Positions 35,449 to 45,488 of a stretch of DNA of 64,000 bases are shown piece after piece. A program made the position numbers and the translations under genes. Source of the stretch: an uncultured Bacteroidota bacterium. GTDB taxonomy: Bacteria > Bacteroidota > Bacteroidia > Flavobacteriales > Flavobacteriaceae. Location of the stretch: the NCBI GenBank assembly GCA_902590705.1, contig CACIXU010000002.1, forward strand, positions 1-64,000, written 5' to 3'. Below the pieces are notes generated by a model that searched no databases, had not been told where the DNA came from, and was given only the letters and a program-made list of their open reading frames with translations. Position 1 is the first letter of the stretch. Each line of letters opens with the position of its first letter.

Positions 35449-36048
35449 TTAATGATTTTTATTTTTTCGCGTTTTTTTATTCATCTTGTAAAATGCAGAT
35501 CGACTAAGAGGTTCATAATCTTTTTTTTCTCCAAGTACCACTAGGTCTTTCTGTTCTGACTTTCTATGGCTATAATGGGCTAAATTTCCAGTATGTGTAC
35601 AAATAGCGTGTAATTTAGTTATGTATTCTGCTGTTGCCATTAATGCGGGCATAGGTCCAAAGGGATTACCTTTAAAATCCATATCTAAACCTGCCACAAT
35701 TACACGAACTCCACGATTAGCAAGATCATTACAAACTTTTACAATTTCATCATCAAAAAACTGGGCTTCATCAATACCAACTACTTGACAATCATTTGCT
35801 AGAATATAAATATTTGCTGCAGCTGGAACAGCAGTTGAAAGAATTTGATTGGCATCATGTGAGGTTACCAGATTATCATCGAACCTTTGGTCTATTGAGG
35901 GCTTAAATATCTCTATTTTTTGTTTTGCAAACTGAGCACGTTTTAATCGGCGGATTAATTCCTCGGTTTTTCCTGAAAACATCGATCCACAGATCACTTC
36001 GATCCAACCAAATTGTTCATTATGGTTTACAGGATTTTCTAAAAACAT
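35449..36048 (-). CDS. tdk: thymidine kinase
   Basis: Start set at ATG 36048 (MFLENPVNHNEQFGWIEVI), the usual flavobacterial N-terminus; an in-frame ATG at 36102 would add an unusual leader. P-loop GSMFSGKT at residues 21-28, GIDEAQFFDD as the Walker B/catalytic acid, and RGVRVIVAGLDMDF. Of the usual two CxxC zinc pairs near the lasso only part is seen (HAICTHTGNLAHYSHRK). It phosphorylates thymidine in the salvage pathway. About 199 residues. Forms an operon with alr. Confidence 0.92.
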   Translation of the reverse strand: MFLENPVNHNEQFGWIEVICGSMFSGKTEELIRRLKRAQFAKQKIEIFKPSIDQRFDDNLVTSHDANQILSTAVPAAANIYILANDCQVVGIDEAQFFDDEIVKVCNDLANRGVRVIVAGLDMDFKGNPFGPMPALMATAEYITKLHAICTHTGNLAHYSHRKSEQKDLVVLGEKKDYEPLSRSAFYKMNKKTRKNKNH

Positions 36049-36107
36049 TTTGTAATTTTCAAGAAAAACAAAGGTATTAAAAACTAACGTTTGTAATCGC
36101 ACAATTT

Positions 36108-36761
36108 ATGTCTAAAAAAATCCATAAAGAACTTTTTAGAATTGCAAAAGAAATTTTGGAAAAAGATAAAACCCCAGATTTACAAAAGGTTTATGACCAA
36201 ACCCTCTTGTTATTTGAGCAACTTATCCTCATGAAGCACTTTGGAGAGTTAAGTGGAGACATGTCCCAGGAACAAGATTTAAAATTTGATAAAAGGATTG
36301 ATTTTATTAAAGCAGATGACGAGGAAATTATGGAGGAAGATTTTCAAAAGACAGATAGTCAAGATCTACTTGATTTGAATAATTCGGTAAAGGATATTGT
36401 CAAAGAAACCACGGAAAAAACAAGCCATGAGGTACAAATGGATGAGTTGACAACCCAGGATTTGTCATTCGAACCTAAAGAAAAGGTTTCTACCCAAAAA
36501 GAAACTATTAAAGAACGATTGAATGATAAATTTTCCAAAGGGTTACAAATCGACATCAATGATAGACTGGCATTTATAAAACACTTGTTTAATAAAAGGC
36601 CAAACGAATATCAAAGAGCCATTTCACAAATTTCTACTTTGCAATCTTGGAATCAAGCAAAAGTTTTCATTTTGGAGATGGTCAAGCCAGATTATGACAA
36701 CTGGAAAGGAAAAGAATCATATGAGGAACGTTTTTTGAAAATTATAGAAAATAATTTTTAA
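36108..36761 (+). CDS. conserved hypothetical protein, acidic, helical
   Basis: 217 residues with no signal peptide or membrane segment. The N-terminal helix pair (HKELFRIAKEILEKDKTP, VYDQTLLLFEQLILMKHFGEL) and a C-terminal helical part (DRLAFIKHLFNKRPNEYQRAISQI, then ERFLKIIENNF) are separated by an acidic, low-complexity linker of about 90 residues. I do not recognise a known domain. It lies divergently from tdk and 27 bases ahead of rsmI, likely in one operon with rsmI and recJ. Possibly a scaffold or nucleic-acid associated protein; this is a guess from context. Confidence 0.65.
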   Translation: MSKKIHKELFRIAKEILEKDKTPDLQKVYDQTLLLFEQLILMKHFGELSGDMSQEQDLKFDKRIDFIKADDEEIMEEDFQKTDSQDLLDLNNSVKDIVKETTEKTSHEVQMDELTTQDLSFEPKEKVSTQKETIKERLNDKFSKGLQIDINDRLAFIKHLFNKRPNEYQRAISQISTLQSWNQAKVFILEMVKPDYDNWKGKESYEERFLKIIENNF

Positions 36762-36788
36762 AATAGCTGTAATAATCGGTTAAACTTT

Positions 36789-37472
36789 ATGGGAAAGCTT
36801 TTTTTGGTACCAACACCCATTGGCAATCTTGGAGATATGACATTCAGGGCGGTTAAAACATTGAATGATGCTGACCTAATTTTGGCAGAAGATACCCGAG
36901 TCAGCAGTAAGCTTCTTAAGCATTACAATATTCATAAACCTCTAATAAGTTTTCATATGCACAATGAACACAGAAAACTTAGTGATGTAATTTCAAAATT
37001 AAAATCTGGATTCACGATTGCTGTAATTTCAGATGCGGGAACCCCAGGGATATCAGACCCTGGGTTTTTATTGATTCGTGAAGCAATAGTGAATAATATT
37101 GAGGTAAATTGCTTGCCGGGTCCAACTGCTTTAATTCCTGCTCTAATTCAAAGTGGTTTATCAGCAGAACGATTTGTATTTGAGGGATTTTTACCTTCAA
37201 AAAAGGGAAGGAATAAACGACTAGAAAACCTTATAGACGAATCTAGAACAATTATTTTTTATGAATCTCCTCACAAGATTTTAAAAACATTAAACCAATT
37301 GATTGATTTTTTCGGGCCTGAGCGAGCTGTTTCTGTTTCAAGGGAACTTTCAAAAATTTATGAGGAAACTTTTAGGGGGTCCCTAAGTGAGGCTGCTGAT
37401 CATTTTTTCCATCATGTGCCCAAAGGTGAATTTGTCATTTGTTTGTTAGGGAGTCAAAAGAATAATCGCTGA
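36789..37472 (+). CDS. rsmI: 16S rRNA (cytidine(1402)-2'-O)-methyltransferase
   Basis: Tetrapyrrole-methylase-fold protein with the RsmI signatures: LFLVPTPIGNLGDMTFRA at the N-terminus, ILAEDTRVSSKLLKHY, ISDAGTPGISDPGF and FEGFLPSKKGRN. It methylates the 2'-hydroxyl of C1402 in the 16S rRNA decoding site. 227 residues. Its stop overlaps the recJ start by one base (TGATG), so translation is coupled. Confidence 0.95.
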   Translation: MGKLFLVPTPIGNLGDMTFRAVKTLNDADLILAEDTRVSSKLLKHYNIHKPLISFHMHNEHRKLSDVISKLKSGFTIAVISDAGTPGISDPGFLLIREAIVNNIEVNCLPGPTALIPALIQSGLSAERFVFEGFLPSKKGRNKRLENLIDESRTIIFYESPHKILKTLNQLIDFFGPERAVSVSRELSKIYEETFRGSLSEAADHFFHHVPKGEFVICLLGSQKNNR

Positions 37473-39160
37473 TGGAATGGAAACCCAGATCTCCAGGTGA
37501 GGAAGATAAAATCAAAACTTTACAAGAGAGTATTGGTGTTCCTTTCGAAATAGCGAATCTTTTGGTTCAACGAGGAATTCAAGATTTTGACACAGCTAAA
37601 ACTTTTTTTCGACCTGAATTATCTGACTTGCATGATCCATATTTGATGCTTGGGATGGAAGCTGCTGTCAATCGTATTTCGACTGCAATTGAAAGTAATG
37701 AAAAAATAATGATATATGGAGATTATGATGTTGACGGAACGACTTCTGTCGCATTGGTTTTTTCCTATTTAACCTCTTATTATCCTGATTGTATCTACTA
37801 CATTCCTGATCGTTATGAGGAGGGTTATGGGATTTCCAAAAGAGGGATTGATCATGCCAAAAAAGAATCAATTAGCTTAATTATTGCATTAGATTGTGGT
37901 ATTAAGGCACTAGATAACATTAAGTATGCCAGTGAGCTTGGGATAGATTTTATAATTTGTGATCACCACTTACCAGGCGCAAATTTGCCCGATGCCGTTG
38001 CCATTTTAGACCCAAAACAAAAAAACTGTAACTACCCCTTTAAGGATTTGTGCGGTTGTGGAATTGGGTTTAAGCTAATACATGCTTTGTCTCAAGAGCG
38101 TGGATTGTCCTTGGAAACAATTCTTCCTTATTTGGACTTAGTCGCGATGGCAATTGCTGCAGATATTGTTCCGATTCTTGGGGAGAATAGGATATTAACT
38201 CATTATGGGTTAGAACAAATCCGAGATCAGCCTAGGGAGGGTATAAAGCTATTTATTTCTGGACTTAAAAGGAAATTGAATGTATCAGATTTGATTTTTG
38301 TCATTGCCCCTAGAATTAATGGGGCAGGTAGGATGAGACACGGCTCTAAGGCCGTAAAATTATTGCTTTGCAAGGATCCAAAAGACGCCCTTTCAATTGG
38401 GAGGGCTATTGAACTATTTAACAGTGAAAGAAAAGCTTTAGATCAACTTATTACTGAGCAAGCATTAAATCAAATAGTGGAGAACCAGGAGCAAAATAAT
38501 TACTCCTCTGTGGTTTTTCAACCTGATTGGCATAAGGGGGTTGTGGGTATAGTTGCATCTAGATTGATAGAAACATATTATCGTCCTACAGTTGTATTTG
38601 CTGCTTCTGGAGATTTTTTTACTGGCTCAGTAAGGTCCGTTAAAGGATTAGATGTATACCAAATTTTGGAATCTTGTAAGGATCATATTGAAAAATTTGG
38701 GGGACATCGTTATGCTGCTGGACTAACAATTAAAGCAGGGGATTATATTCCATTTAAAAAGGCTTTTGAACAAGCTGTTGCTGCAATCATTAAACCAGAG
38801 CAAAGAGTACCTATAATTAATTATGACATGGAAATTTCATTTGATAAAATAACCCCAAAATTTTATCGTATCATGAATCAGATGGCTCCTTTTGGCCCTG
38901 GTAATTTTCGGCCTGTTTTTATGACTAAGAATTGTATAGATGCAGGAAAATCTAGAGTCATAGGTGAGGATAAAACTCACCTAAAATTATATACCATTGA
39001 TGATTCAGGATTAACCCTTTCTGGTATTGGATTTGGAATGGCAGATCATATTAGCAGAATAAAAAGTCGGGATTCTTTTAAATTGCTTTATACTGTTGAG
39101 GAAAATGAATTTAAAGGAAAGATTTCCTTACAGCTTAAATTGAAAGATCTCAGATTTTAA
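37472..39160 (+). CDS. recJ: single-stranded-DNA-specific exonuclease RecJ
   Basis: DHH-family nuclease: YGDYDVDGTTS (residues 82-92), DCG (141-143), CDHHLPG (163-169) give the metal sites, and KFGGHRYAAGLTI is the DHHA1 motif. It degrades 5' ends of single-stranded DNA in recombination and repair. 562 residues, full length. The last 11 bases overlap the convergent pgi gene. Confidence 0.95.
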   Translation: MEWKPRSPGEEDKIKTLQESIGVPFEIANLLVQRGIQDFDTAKTFFRPELSDLHDPYLMLGMEAAVNRISTAIESNEKIMIYGDYDVDGTTSVALVFSYLTSYYPDCIYYIPDRYEEGYGISKRGIDHAKKESISLIIALDCGIKALDNIKYASELGIDFIICDHHLPGANLPDAVAILDPKQKNCNYPFKDLCGCGIGFKLIHALSQERGLSLETILPYLDLVAMAIAADIVPILGENRILTHYGLEQIRDQPREGIKLFISGLKRKLNVSDLIFVIAPRINGAGRMRHGSKAVKLLLCKDPKDALSIGRAIELFNSERKALDQLITEQALNQIVENQEQNNYSSVVFQPDWHKGVVGIVASRLIETYYRPTVVFAASGDFFTGSVRSVKGLDVYQILESCKDHIEKFGGHRYAAGLTIKAGDYIPFKKAFEQAVAAIIKPEQRVPIINYDMEISFDKITPKFYRIMNQMAPFGPGNFRPVFMTKNCIDAGKSRVIGEDKTHLKLYTIDDSGLTLSGIGFGMADHISRIKSRDSFKLLYTVEENEFKGKISLQLKLKDLRF

Positions 39161-40796
39161 GCTTTTTATAGTGATTTATTAATGCTGTTGTTGAGGGATC
39201 GTGATGGTCTAAATTGTCTCGATCAAAATCATTTAGAATATTGTTGGCTAATTGTTTACCTAGTTCCACTCCCCATTGATCATAACTAAAAATATTCCAT
39301 ATAACTCCTTGAACAAAAATTCGGTGTTCATAAAGAGCAATTAGAGCACCCATATTAAATGGGGTTAGCTGATCAATAAATATAGTGTTGGAAGGTCTAT
39401 TTCCTTCAAAAACTTTAAACGGTAATAGTTTTTCAATTTCAGCATATGATTTCCCTTGTGACTTTAGTTCATCAGTAACTTTTTGGGCGCTTTTACCCTG
39501 CATTAAAGCTTGCGTTTGAGCAAAAAAGTTAGATATCAACTTGTCGTGACGATCATTTCCCTCATGAAGTGGCTTGGCAAATCCTATAAAATCTGCAGGA
39601 ATAAGTTTTGTTCCTTGATGCATTAGCTGAAAAAAGGCATGCTGGGCATTAGTTCCTGATGCACCCCAGATAATATTTCCAGTTTGGTAATCAACAGGTT
39701 TTCCATTTCGGTCAACTCCTTTACCATTACTCTCCATAATACCTTGTTGAAGGTAGGCGGGAAAACTTCTCAGGTATTGAGAATAGGGAATTATTGCTTC
39801 AGTTTCTGCATCCCAAAAATTATTATACCATACAGTGATTAGAGCTAAAATCACTGGAATATTTTCATTGAAATTAGAGGAACGAAAATGATCATCCATA
39901 GCCCCCGCACCTTCCAATAATTTCTTAAAGTTATCAGGGCCAACTGACAAACAGATACTAAGACCAACTGAACTCCAAAGGGAAAACCGACCTCCCACCC
40001 AGTCATTCATCGAAAAAATATTTTTCTCGGATATGCCAAAAGCGATTACTTTTTCCAAACTAGTGGAAACCGCAATAAAATGCTGGCTAATGGCACTTTC
40101 TGGTGCATGAGTTAAAAACCATTTTCTTATAGTATGAGCATTACTGAGTGTTTCTTGAGTTGTAAAGCTTTTTGAAACTACAATAAAAAGAGTTGTTTCA
40201 GGATCAATTTGTTTTATTATCTCTTCAACATGATCACCTTCAACATTGGAAACGAAAGTTATGGCTAAATGATTCTTGTAGAATTCCAAAGCCTCAGTTA
40301 CCATTGCGGGTCCAAGGTCTGAACCTCCGATACCAATATTTACTATATGAGAGATAGGTTTACCGCTGTAACCTTTCCACTCTCCAGAAATTATTTTTTT
40401 TGCAAAAGCAAACATTTGATCTTTTACCTTGTTGACATCTGGGACTATGTCTTTACCCTCAAATACTACAGGGGTGGGCGAGGTTTGTCTAAGAGCGGTG
40501 TGTAGTACAGCCCTCTCCTCAGTTTCATTTATTTTTTCTCCTTCAAAACAAGAGGAAATCGCTTCTTTAAGCCCCGATTCCTTGGCTAATTGAATAAGGA
40601 GCTTAAGTGTTAATTTATCCAACAAGTTTTTAGAAAAATCAACATAAAATGATTTCCAAATAATAGAAAGATTATCTAACCGATTGGGGTCTTCCGTAAA
40701 ATAATCAGCAAGTTTTTTTTGGGAAAGATTATTAAAATTAGATTGGAGTTTTTTCCAAGAATCTAGGGTCTTTGGGTTTTTTTTAATTAATGTCAC
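39150..40796 (-). CDS. pgi: glucose-6-phosphate isomerase
   Basis: 548 residues with IGIGGSDLGPAMVTEAL, VSKSFTTQETLSNA, the two PGI signatures GRFSLWSSVGLSICLSVG and GALIALYEHRIFVQGVIW, and QGIMESNGKGVDR near the active site. Starts with GTG at 40796 inside the end of the M23 peptidase gene (14-base overlap). It interconverts glucose 6-phosphate and fructose 6-phosphate. Cytoplasmic. Confidence 0.95.
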   Translation of the reverse strand: MTLIKKNPKTLDSWKKLQSNFNNLSQKKLADYFTEDPNRLDNLSIIWKSFYVDFSKNLLDKLTLKLLIQLAKESGLKEAISSCFEGEKINETEERAVLHTALRQTSPTPVVFEGKDIVPDVNKVKDQMFAFAKKIISGEWKGYSGKPISHIVNIGIGGSDLGPAMVTEALEFYKNHLAITFVSNVEGDHVEEIIKQIDPETTLFIVVSKSFTTQETLSNAHTIRKWFLTHAPESAISQHFIAVSTSLEKVIAFGISEKNIFSMNDWVGGRFSLWSSVGLSICLSVGPDNFKKLLEGAGAMDDHFRSSNFNENIPVILALITVWYNNFWDAETEAIIPYSQYLRSFPAYLQQGIMESNGKGVDRNGKPVDYQTGNIIWGASGTNAQHAFFQLMHQGTKLIPADFIGFAKPLHEGNDRHDKLISNFFAQTQALMQGKSAQKVTDELKSQGKSYAEIEKLLPFKVFEGNRPSNTIFIDQLTPFNMGALIALYEHRIFVQGVIWNIFSYDQWGVELGKQLANNILNDFDRDNLDHHDPSTTALINHYKKLKI

Positions 40797-42078
40797 TTTC
40801 AGAGAGTGCTATTGAATTATTAATGATTGTTGTTTCTTGTTGGAAAGATATACAATCGAGTTGTGTTTTCAAATCCTCAATTGCGTTTAAGTAGGTAATT
40901 TTTAAATTTTCTGAAATAGGCTTTGCCTCTGGTAATTTTTGTTTAAATGGGTCTACTTGCCTACCATTTTTCCAGAAGCGATAACAGACATGTGGTCCTG
41001 AAGTATATCCGGTCATACCTACTAATCCAATTACTTCTCCTTGTTTAACAAATTCACCCACTTTTACCTTACGACGCTTCATGTGAAGATATTGGGTACT
41101 ATAAGTATTATTGTGCCTAATTGTAACATAGTTTCCATTTCCCCTTGAATAAGAGGACTTTGTAACTACTCCGTTAGCTGTAGCTAGGATTGGTGTCCCC
41201 ACTCTAGCAGCAAAATCAGTACCTCGGTGTGGCCTTATACGATTTCCATAATAAGCAATTCTTCTTTTTAAATTATATCTTGATGTTACTGGACCAAATT
41301 TTACAGGGGCTTTCAAAAATGCTCGTCTTAAATTTTTTGCATTGTCATCAAAGTATTCTACAATCCCATTAATTGTATCGGGCTTAAATTCAAAAGCATA
41401 AAATTCTTTACCAGCATGTTGGAAGAAAGCCGCTTTTATCCTCTCTATACCCACTGAAATCGTATCATCCACAAATTTTTCTAGATAAATTACTTTAAAG
41501 CGGTCACCTTTTTGCAATCTGTAAAAATCAATATTCCAAGCATAGACATCGGATAGATAATAAGTCAATTGATCATTAAGTCCACTATTAGTCATTGTCT
41601 CGTATAGTGAGTTCTCTATTAGTCCAGTACCTTTTCTTAAAATCAGTTTGATGGGCTTATTAATTTGTATACCATAGATACTGTCCCGCAGCTGAATAAC
41701 CTTATAACTTCGGACGTCATTCTCATATATAAAAGCCTTAAGAGTGGGTACACTATCTTTAGTATACAATAACTGGTATGGTTTTCCAGTCACAAGTCGT
41801 TTGACGTCTACATCCCTTTTTATGACTTGAAGAATATTATAAACCTCAGGATAGTTGATACCGTGGTTTTCCAAAATTGAACTAAAGGTGTCGCCACTAA
41901 GAATTTTTTTCTTAACTACTTTATAAAGATCTAAATCAAAGCCATATTTAGAACTTTTTTTTGGTTCTAAAGCCTCAGGAAAAGATATTTCATCTACTTT
42001 GGGGGTAGTATTAGATTGACACGCAGCCATTAAAATAATGATACAAAATGAATATAAAAAAGCAAAAATTTTATTCAT
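40783..42078 (-). CDS. M23 family peptidase (LytM domain) lipoprotein
   Basis: Lipoprotein signal ending LMAAC20. A LysM/OapA-like N-terminal part (KKKILSGDTFSSILENHGI) is followed by a beta-rich region and the LytM domain from about residue 255. Zinc ligands His284 and Asp288 (RPHRGTDF), catalytic His332 (YLHM) and His363 (GPHVCYRFW) are present, but the usual third ligand in the HxH motif is Cys365. Such enzymes cut peptide cross-bridges of peptidoglycan in the periplasm or help regulate amidases. 431 residues. Translationally coupled to pgi. Confidence 0.9.
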   Translation of the reverse strand: MNKIFAFLYSFCIIILMAACQSNTTPKVDEISFPEALEPKKSSKYGFDLDLYKVVKKKILSGDTFSSILENHGINYPEVYNILQVIKRDVDVKRLVTGKPYQLLYTKDSVPTLKAFIYENDVRSYKVIQLRDSIYGIQINKPIKLILRKGTGLIENSLYETMTNSGLNDQLTYYLSDVYAWNIDFYRLQKGDRFKVIYLEKFVDDTISVGIERIKAAFFQHAGKEFYAFEFKPDTINGIVEYFDDNAKNLRRAFLKAPVKFGPVTSRYNLKRRIAYYGNRIRPHRGTDFAARVGTPILATANGVVTKSSYSRGNGNYVTIRHNNTYSTQYLHMKRRKVKVGEFVKQGEVIGLVGMTGYTSGPHVCYRFWKNGRQVDPFKQKLPEAKPISENLKITYLNAIEDLKTQLDCISFQQETTIINNSIALSESDIN

Positions 42079-42187
42079 AAATGCTACGAATTCAGTTTTC
42101 TTATTTTACAAATAACTTATTTAAAGTCAGAAATTACAAGTGGTTTAACATAAAGTTATCCTATGAGTAATAAACAAATTGAAGGAT

Positions 42188-43003
42188 TTAATTCATTATA
42201 ATTTTGAAGGGATATCTTAGGTTTTTAAAATTATCAAGGTCAGCTATTATTGCACCTATGGCAAGTTCTGCTTGAAGTCTTATAGGAACCTTATTTCTGT
42301 CATCCGTGATCCATAAAGTAACACTCTCTTTTTCCCTAAAAACTCTTCCGGATTGAACATAAGGACGAAATTTCATGCATTTAATTTTACCAAATTTAGT
42401 TGATAGTAATTCCTTTCCTATATATTTCATCTTGAAAATATAATTTTCACTATCAAAAAACATATTTACACTAAAAGTCTGATCAATTTCCATCTTTTCA
42501 TTTGGGAAAAATGCACGTAGATAGTAGAAAGCAGACAAAAGATCCTGTGCATTTTCAGCAATATTAAATGTTGCTTTGGTATTGTTTTTTTTATTGTTTA
42601 CCAGTGCGGTATTTTTTTTGTGGTCAAAATTAATCTCCAAATTTTTGGTATAACCTCCTTCATAAATATCCCTGATAAACCAGTACGGGATTACTTTTTT
42701 TTCATCGAAATAAGTATCGTAATAGTCCTCCAATTTAAAGAATAGCCTTGCCAGTCCAGTTGTTCGACCATAGCCTTTTGCGTGGAAAACTGGTATTCCT
42801 TTAAGTGTATCGTTTACTAATTCAAGGGAGGCATAGCTTGCGTTGAAAATACCATAGTGAATCCTAAACTCAAACCATTCTCCGGATTGAAAGGGAAGTT
42901 TTTTTGTAGAATTATTTTCAATTTTGGTTGAAACCTGACCAAATGAGATCATATTTTGGCAAAAAAGAATGATAATTAATGGATAGATTTTTCTCAAATG
43001 CAT
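42188..43003 (-). CDS. DUF3108 domain-containing secreted protein
   Basis: Signal peptide in the first 22 residues, then a beta-rich domain of about 240 residues with the DUF3108 features: LPFQSGEWFEFRIHYGIFNASYASLEL near the start, and REKESVTLWITDDRNKVPIRLQAELAIGAI at the end. These proteins resemble lipid-binding outer membrane biogenesis barrels, but their role is not settled. 271 residues. It lies between uvrC and the M23 gene on the same strand. Confidence 0.85.
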   Translation of the reverse strand: MHLRKIYPLIIILFCQNMISFGQVSTKIENNSTKKLPFQSGEWFEFRIHYGIFNASYASLELVNDTLKGIPVFHAKGYGRTTGLARLFFKLEDYYDTYFDEKKVIPYWFIRDIYEGGYTKNLEINFDHKKNTALVNNKKNNTKATFNIAENAQDLLSAFYYLRAFFPNEKMEIDQTFSVNMFFDSENYIFKMKYIGKELLSTKFGKIKCMKFRPYVQSGRVFREKESVTLWITDDRNKVPIRLQAELAIGAIIADLDNFKNLRYPFKIIMN

Positions 43004-43072
43004 TATATCTCAAAATTAATTAAATCAAGTCGACAACTTTTATTCGAGGGTTAATAAATTGAAAATATTAGC

Positions 43073-44806
43073 CTAAAGCTCATTTAATCTTTTAAAAATA
43101 TTAACCCCTCTGACTTTCCCCAGTAATTTTGTGATTTCTTCTTGTGAAGCAGCTTTTATTCTTTTAAGGGACTTAAATTCTTTAATTAAAAGCTCTTTGG
43201 TCTTAGTTCCAAGTCCATCAATATTATCTAAGGGAGATTTTAGTGCATCTTTACTTCTTACCTTTCTGTGAAGTTTTAGTCCAAATCGATGGGCCTCATT
43301 ACGAAGTTGCTGAATAATTCTAAGGGTTTCAGATTTTTTATCCAAATATATTGGAACACTATCGTCAGGGTAGTAAATTTCCTCAAGGCGTTTGGCAATA
43401 CCAATGATCGATATTTTACCCCTTAATCCAAGTTTGTTAAGACTTTTCACCGCGGAGGACAATTGTCCCTTACCTCCGTCAATTATGATCAATTGGGGTA
43501 AAGAAATGCCCTCATCCATTAATCGTTTGTAGCGTCGATAAACTACCTCTTCCATTGAGGCAAAATCATCTACTCCTTCGACGGTTTTAATCTTAAAATG
43601 ACGGTAATCCTTTTTGAATGGCTTTCCATTTCGAAAGACCACACATGCTGCTGTTGGGTTGGTTCCTTGAATATTAGAATTGTCAAAACACTCAATATGA
43701 TTGGGTTCTTCATTCAGCCTTAAATCAACTTTAATTTGGTTCATTAGTCTTTTAATATGTCGATCTGGGTCAACTATTTTCATTTGTTTAAAACGTTCTA
43801 GCCTAAAGAATTTTGCATTTCGCTGGGAAAGTTCTACTAGTTTTTTCTTATCCCCTAGAAGTGGCACAGTTACTTTAATATTTTTTCCTAAATCAATCTT
43901 AAATGGTAGGTAAATTTCTTTCGATTGAGAGTTAAATCTTTGTCTTAAGCTGATAATTGCAATCGATAATAGCTCTTTGTCAGATTCCTCAAGTTTTTTC
44001 TTAATCTCGATTGTGTGGGATCTTATTATTGAACCAAATACAACTTGAAAGAAATTAACATAACCATAGCTCTCGTCGGAAAATATAGAAAATACATCCA
44101 CATTAGATATTTTAGAGTTGACAACAGTAGATTTAGCCTGATAATTTTCCAATGATTCCAATTTATTTTTAATTTTATTAGCCTTTTCAAACTCCAGTTT
44201 CTTGGAGTGTTTTTCCATTTGTGCTTTTAGATTTTTGATTGGAGTTTTAAAATCACCATTGATTAGCTGTCTAATTGAGCTTTTATTTTTTTCAAAAAGT
44301 TTTATTATATTTTTGTCATCATTAAGCTTTATAAGATGATTTAGTTCATGATTTAAGAAAGGGTAAACATCTTTAATAAGCTCAATTAATGTGTAAAGGG
44401 TTTTAACATTTGGATAGGGACCATAATATTCTGAACCGTCTCGAATTACCTTTCGGGTACTGAATATACTTGGAAAAGGTTCTTTTTTTATACAAATCCA
44501 TGGGTAGGTCTTATCATCTTTTAAAAGAATATTGTATCTGGGGCGATACTTTTTTATTAGGTTATTTTCCAATAAAAGGGCATCAACCTCTGAGGGAACG
44601 ACGATATGTTCCATTCGATTGATCTTTTTTACAAGTATACGGGTTTTAGCATTTTCATGTACTTTAGTGAAATAGGAGGCAACTCTCTTTTTAAGGTTTT
44701 TTGCTTTGCCAATATAAATCACTGTATCTTCCTTATCAAAAAATTGATACACCCCTGGCTCAACAGGTAACGTTTTGAACTGCAAGTAAACAGTGGACTT
44801 TTCCAT
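43073..44806 (-). CDS. uvrC: excinuclease ABC subunit C
   Basis: GIY-YIG nuclease at the N-terminus (GVY at 18-20, YIG at 31-33), a UvrB-binding (UVR) helix around 187-222, the RNase H-like endonuclease core (HIECFDNSNIQGTNPTAACVVF; LIIIDGGKGQLSSA) and a C-terminal helix-hairpin-helix end (PLDNIDGLGTKTKELLIKEF). It makes both incisions in nucleotide excision repair with UvrA/UvrB. 577 residues, slightly short but with all domains. Confidence 0.95.
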   Translation of the reverse strand: MEKSTVYLQFKTLPVEPGVYQFFDKEDTVIYIGKAKNLKKRVASYFTKVHENAKTRILVKKINRMEHIVVPSEVDALLLENNLIKKYRPRYNILLKDDKTYPWICIKKEPFPSIFSTRKVIRDGSEYYGPYPNVKTLYTLIELIKDVYPFLNHELNHLIKLNDDKNIIKLFEKNKSSIRQLINGDFKTPIKNLKAQMEKHSKKLEFEKANKIKNKLESLENYQAKSTVVNSKISNVDVFSIFSDESYGYVNFFQVVFGSIIRSHTIEIKKKLEESDKELLSIAIISLRQRFNSQSKEIYLPFKIDLGKNIKVTVPLLGDKKKLVELSQRNAKFFRLERFKQMKIVDPDRHIKRLMNQIKVDLRLNEEPNHIECFDNSNIQGTNPTAACVVFRNGKPFKKDYRHFKIKTVEGVDDFASMEEVVYRRYKRLMDEGISLPQLIIIDGGKGQLSSAVKSLNKLGLRGKISIIGIAKRLEEIYYPDDSVPIYLDKKSETLRIIQQLRNEAHRFGLKLHRKVRSKDALKSPLDNIDGLGTKTKELLIKEFKSLKRIKAASQEEITKLLGKVRGVNIFKRLNEL

Positions 44807-44912
44807 AATACGAAGTTACTATTTTCTATAGGCATTTAAAAAAGAGACTTTATGATGAAGGACTAAGTTATATGTCTTAATTTTAAAAAAATATATTTAA
44901 TTCATTGGTATT

Positions 44913-45488
44913 TTGAAAAATACAAAATCAGATCTTAGATCACATTACCTAAAATTAAGGAGTAAATTCACTTCTCAACAGATTGATAATTTCAGTATTG
45001 AAATTGTGAATCGTTGTTTGGGGCTTAATCTGTGGAATAAATCTATCTATCACCTTTTCATGGCTTCTGAGCATAATAACGAGATTGACACTGCTATATT
45101 ATTGTCTGTTTTGCAAGGAAAAGATAAGCAGATTGTCATTCCAAAAATATTAGATCATTATGAATTAGAACATTATTTGGTAGCTGATCAAACCCCCCTC
45201 AAGACGAGTCGGTGGGGAATTCCTGAACCTCAGTCTGGGATTAAAATTAATTCTAATGAAATCGATGTTGTTTTTGTCCCATTATTAATTTTTGATCTTC
45301 AAGGTCACCGAATTGGATATGGCAAAGGTTATTATGATCGTTTTTTAGCAAAATGCAGAAAGGAAACCATCAAAGTAGGGTTATCCTATTTTGATCCTAT
45401 TGAAAGAATTGAGGATATTCAGTCACATGATATCCCCATTAACTTTGGAATCACAAGAGATAGGATTTACGAATTTTCTTCTGACTGA
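44913..45488 (+). CDS. 5-formyltetrahydrofolate cyclo-ligase
   Basis: TTG start; no ATG is available between the upstream in-frame stop and the conserved N-terminus (KSDLRSHYLKLRSKFT). ATP-binding part VFVPLLIFDLQGHRIGYGKGYYDRFL is the clear family signature. The enzyme converts 5-formyl-THF to 5,10-methenyl-THF with ATP. 191 residues. Divergent from uvrC; its last 22 bases overlap the convergent lspA gene. Confidence 0.92.
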   Translation: MKNTKSDLRSHYLKLRSKFTSQQIDNFSIEIVNRCLGLNLWNKSIYHLFMASEHNNEIDTAILLSVLQGKDKQIVIPKILDHYELEHYLVADQTPLKTSRWGIPEPQSGIKINSNEIDVVFVPLLIFDLQGHRIGYGKGYYDRFLAKCRKETIKVGLSYFDPIERIEDIQSHDIPINFGITRDRIYEFSSD

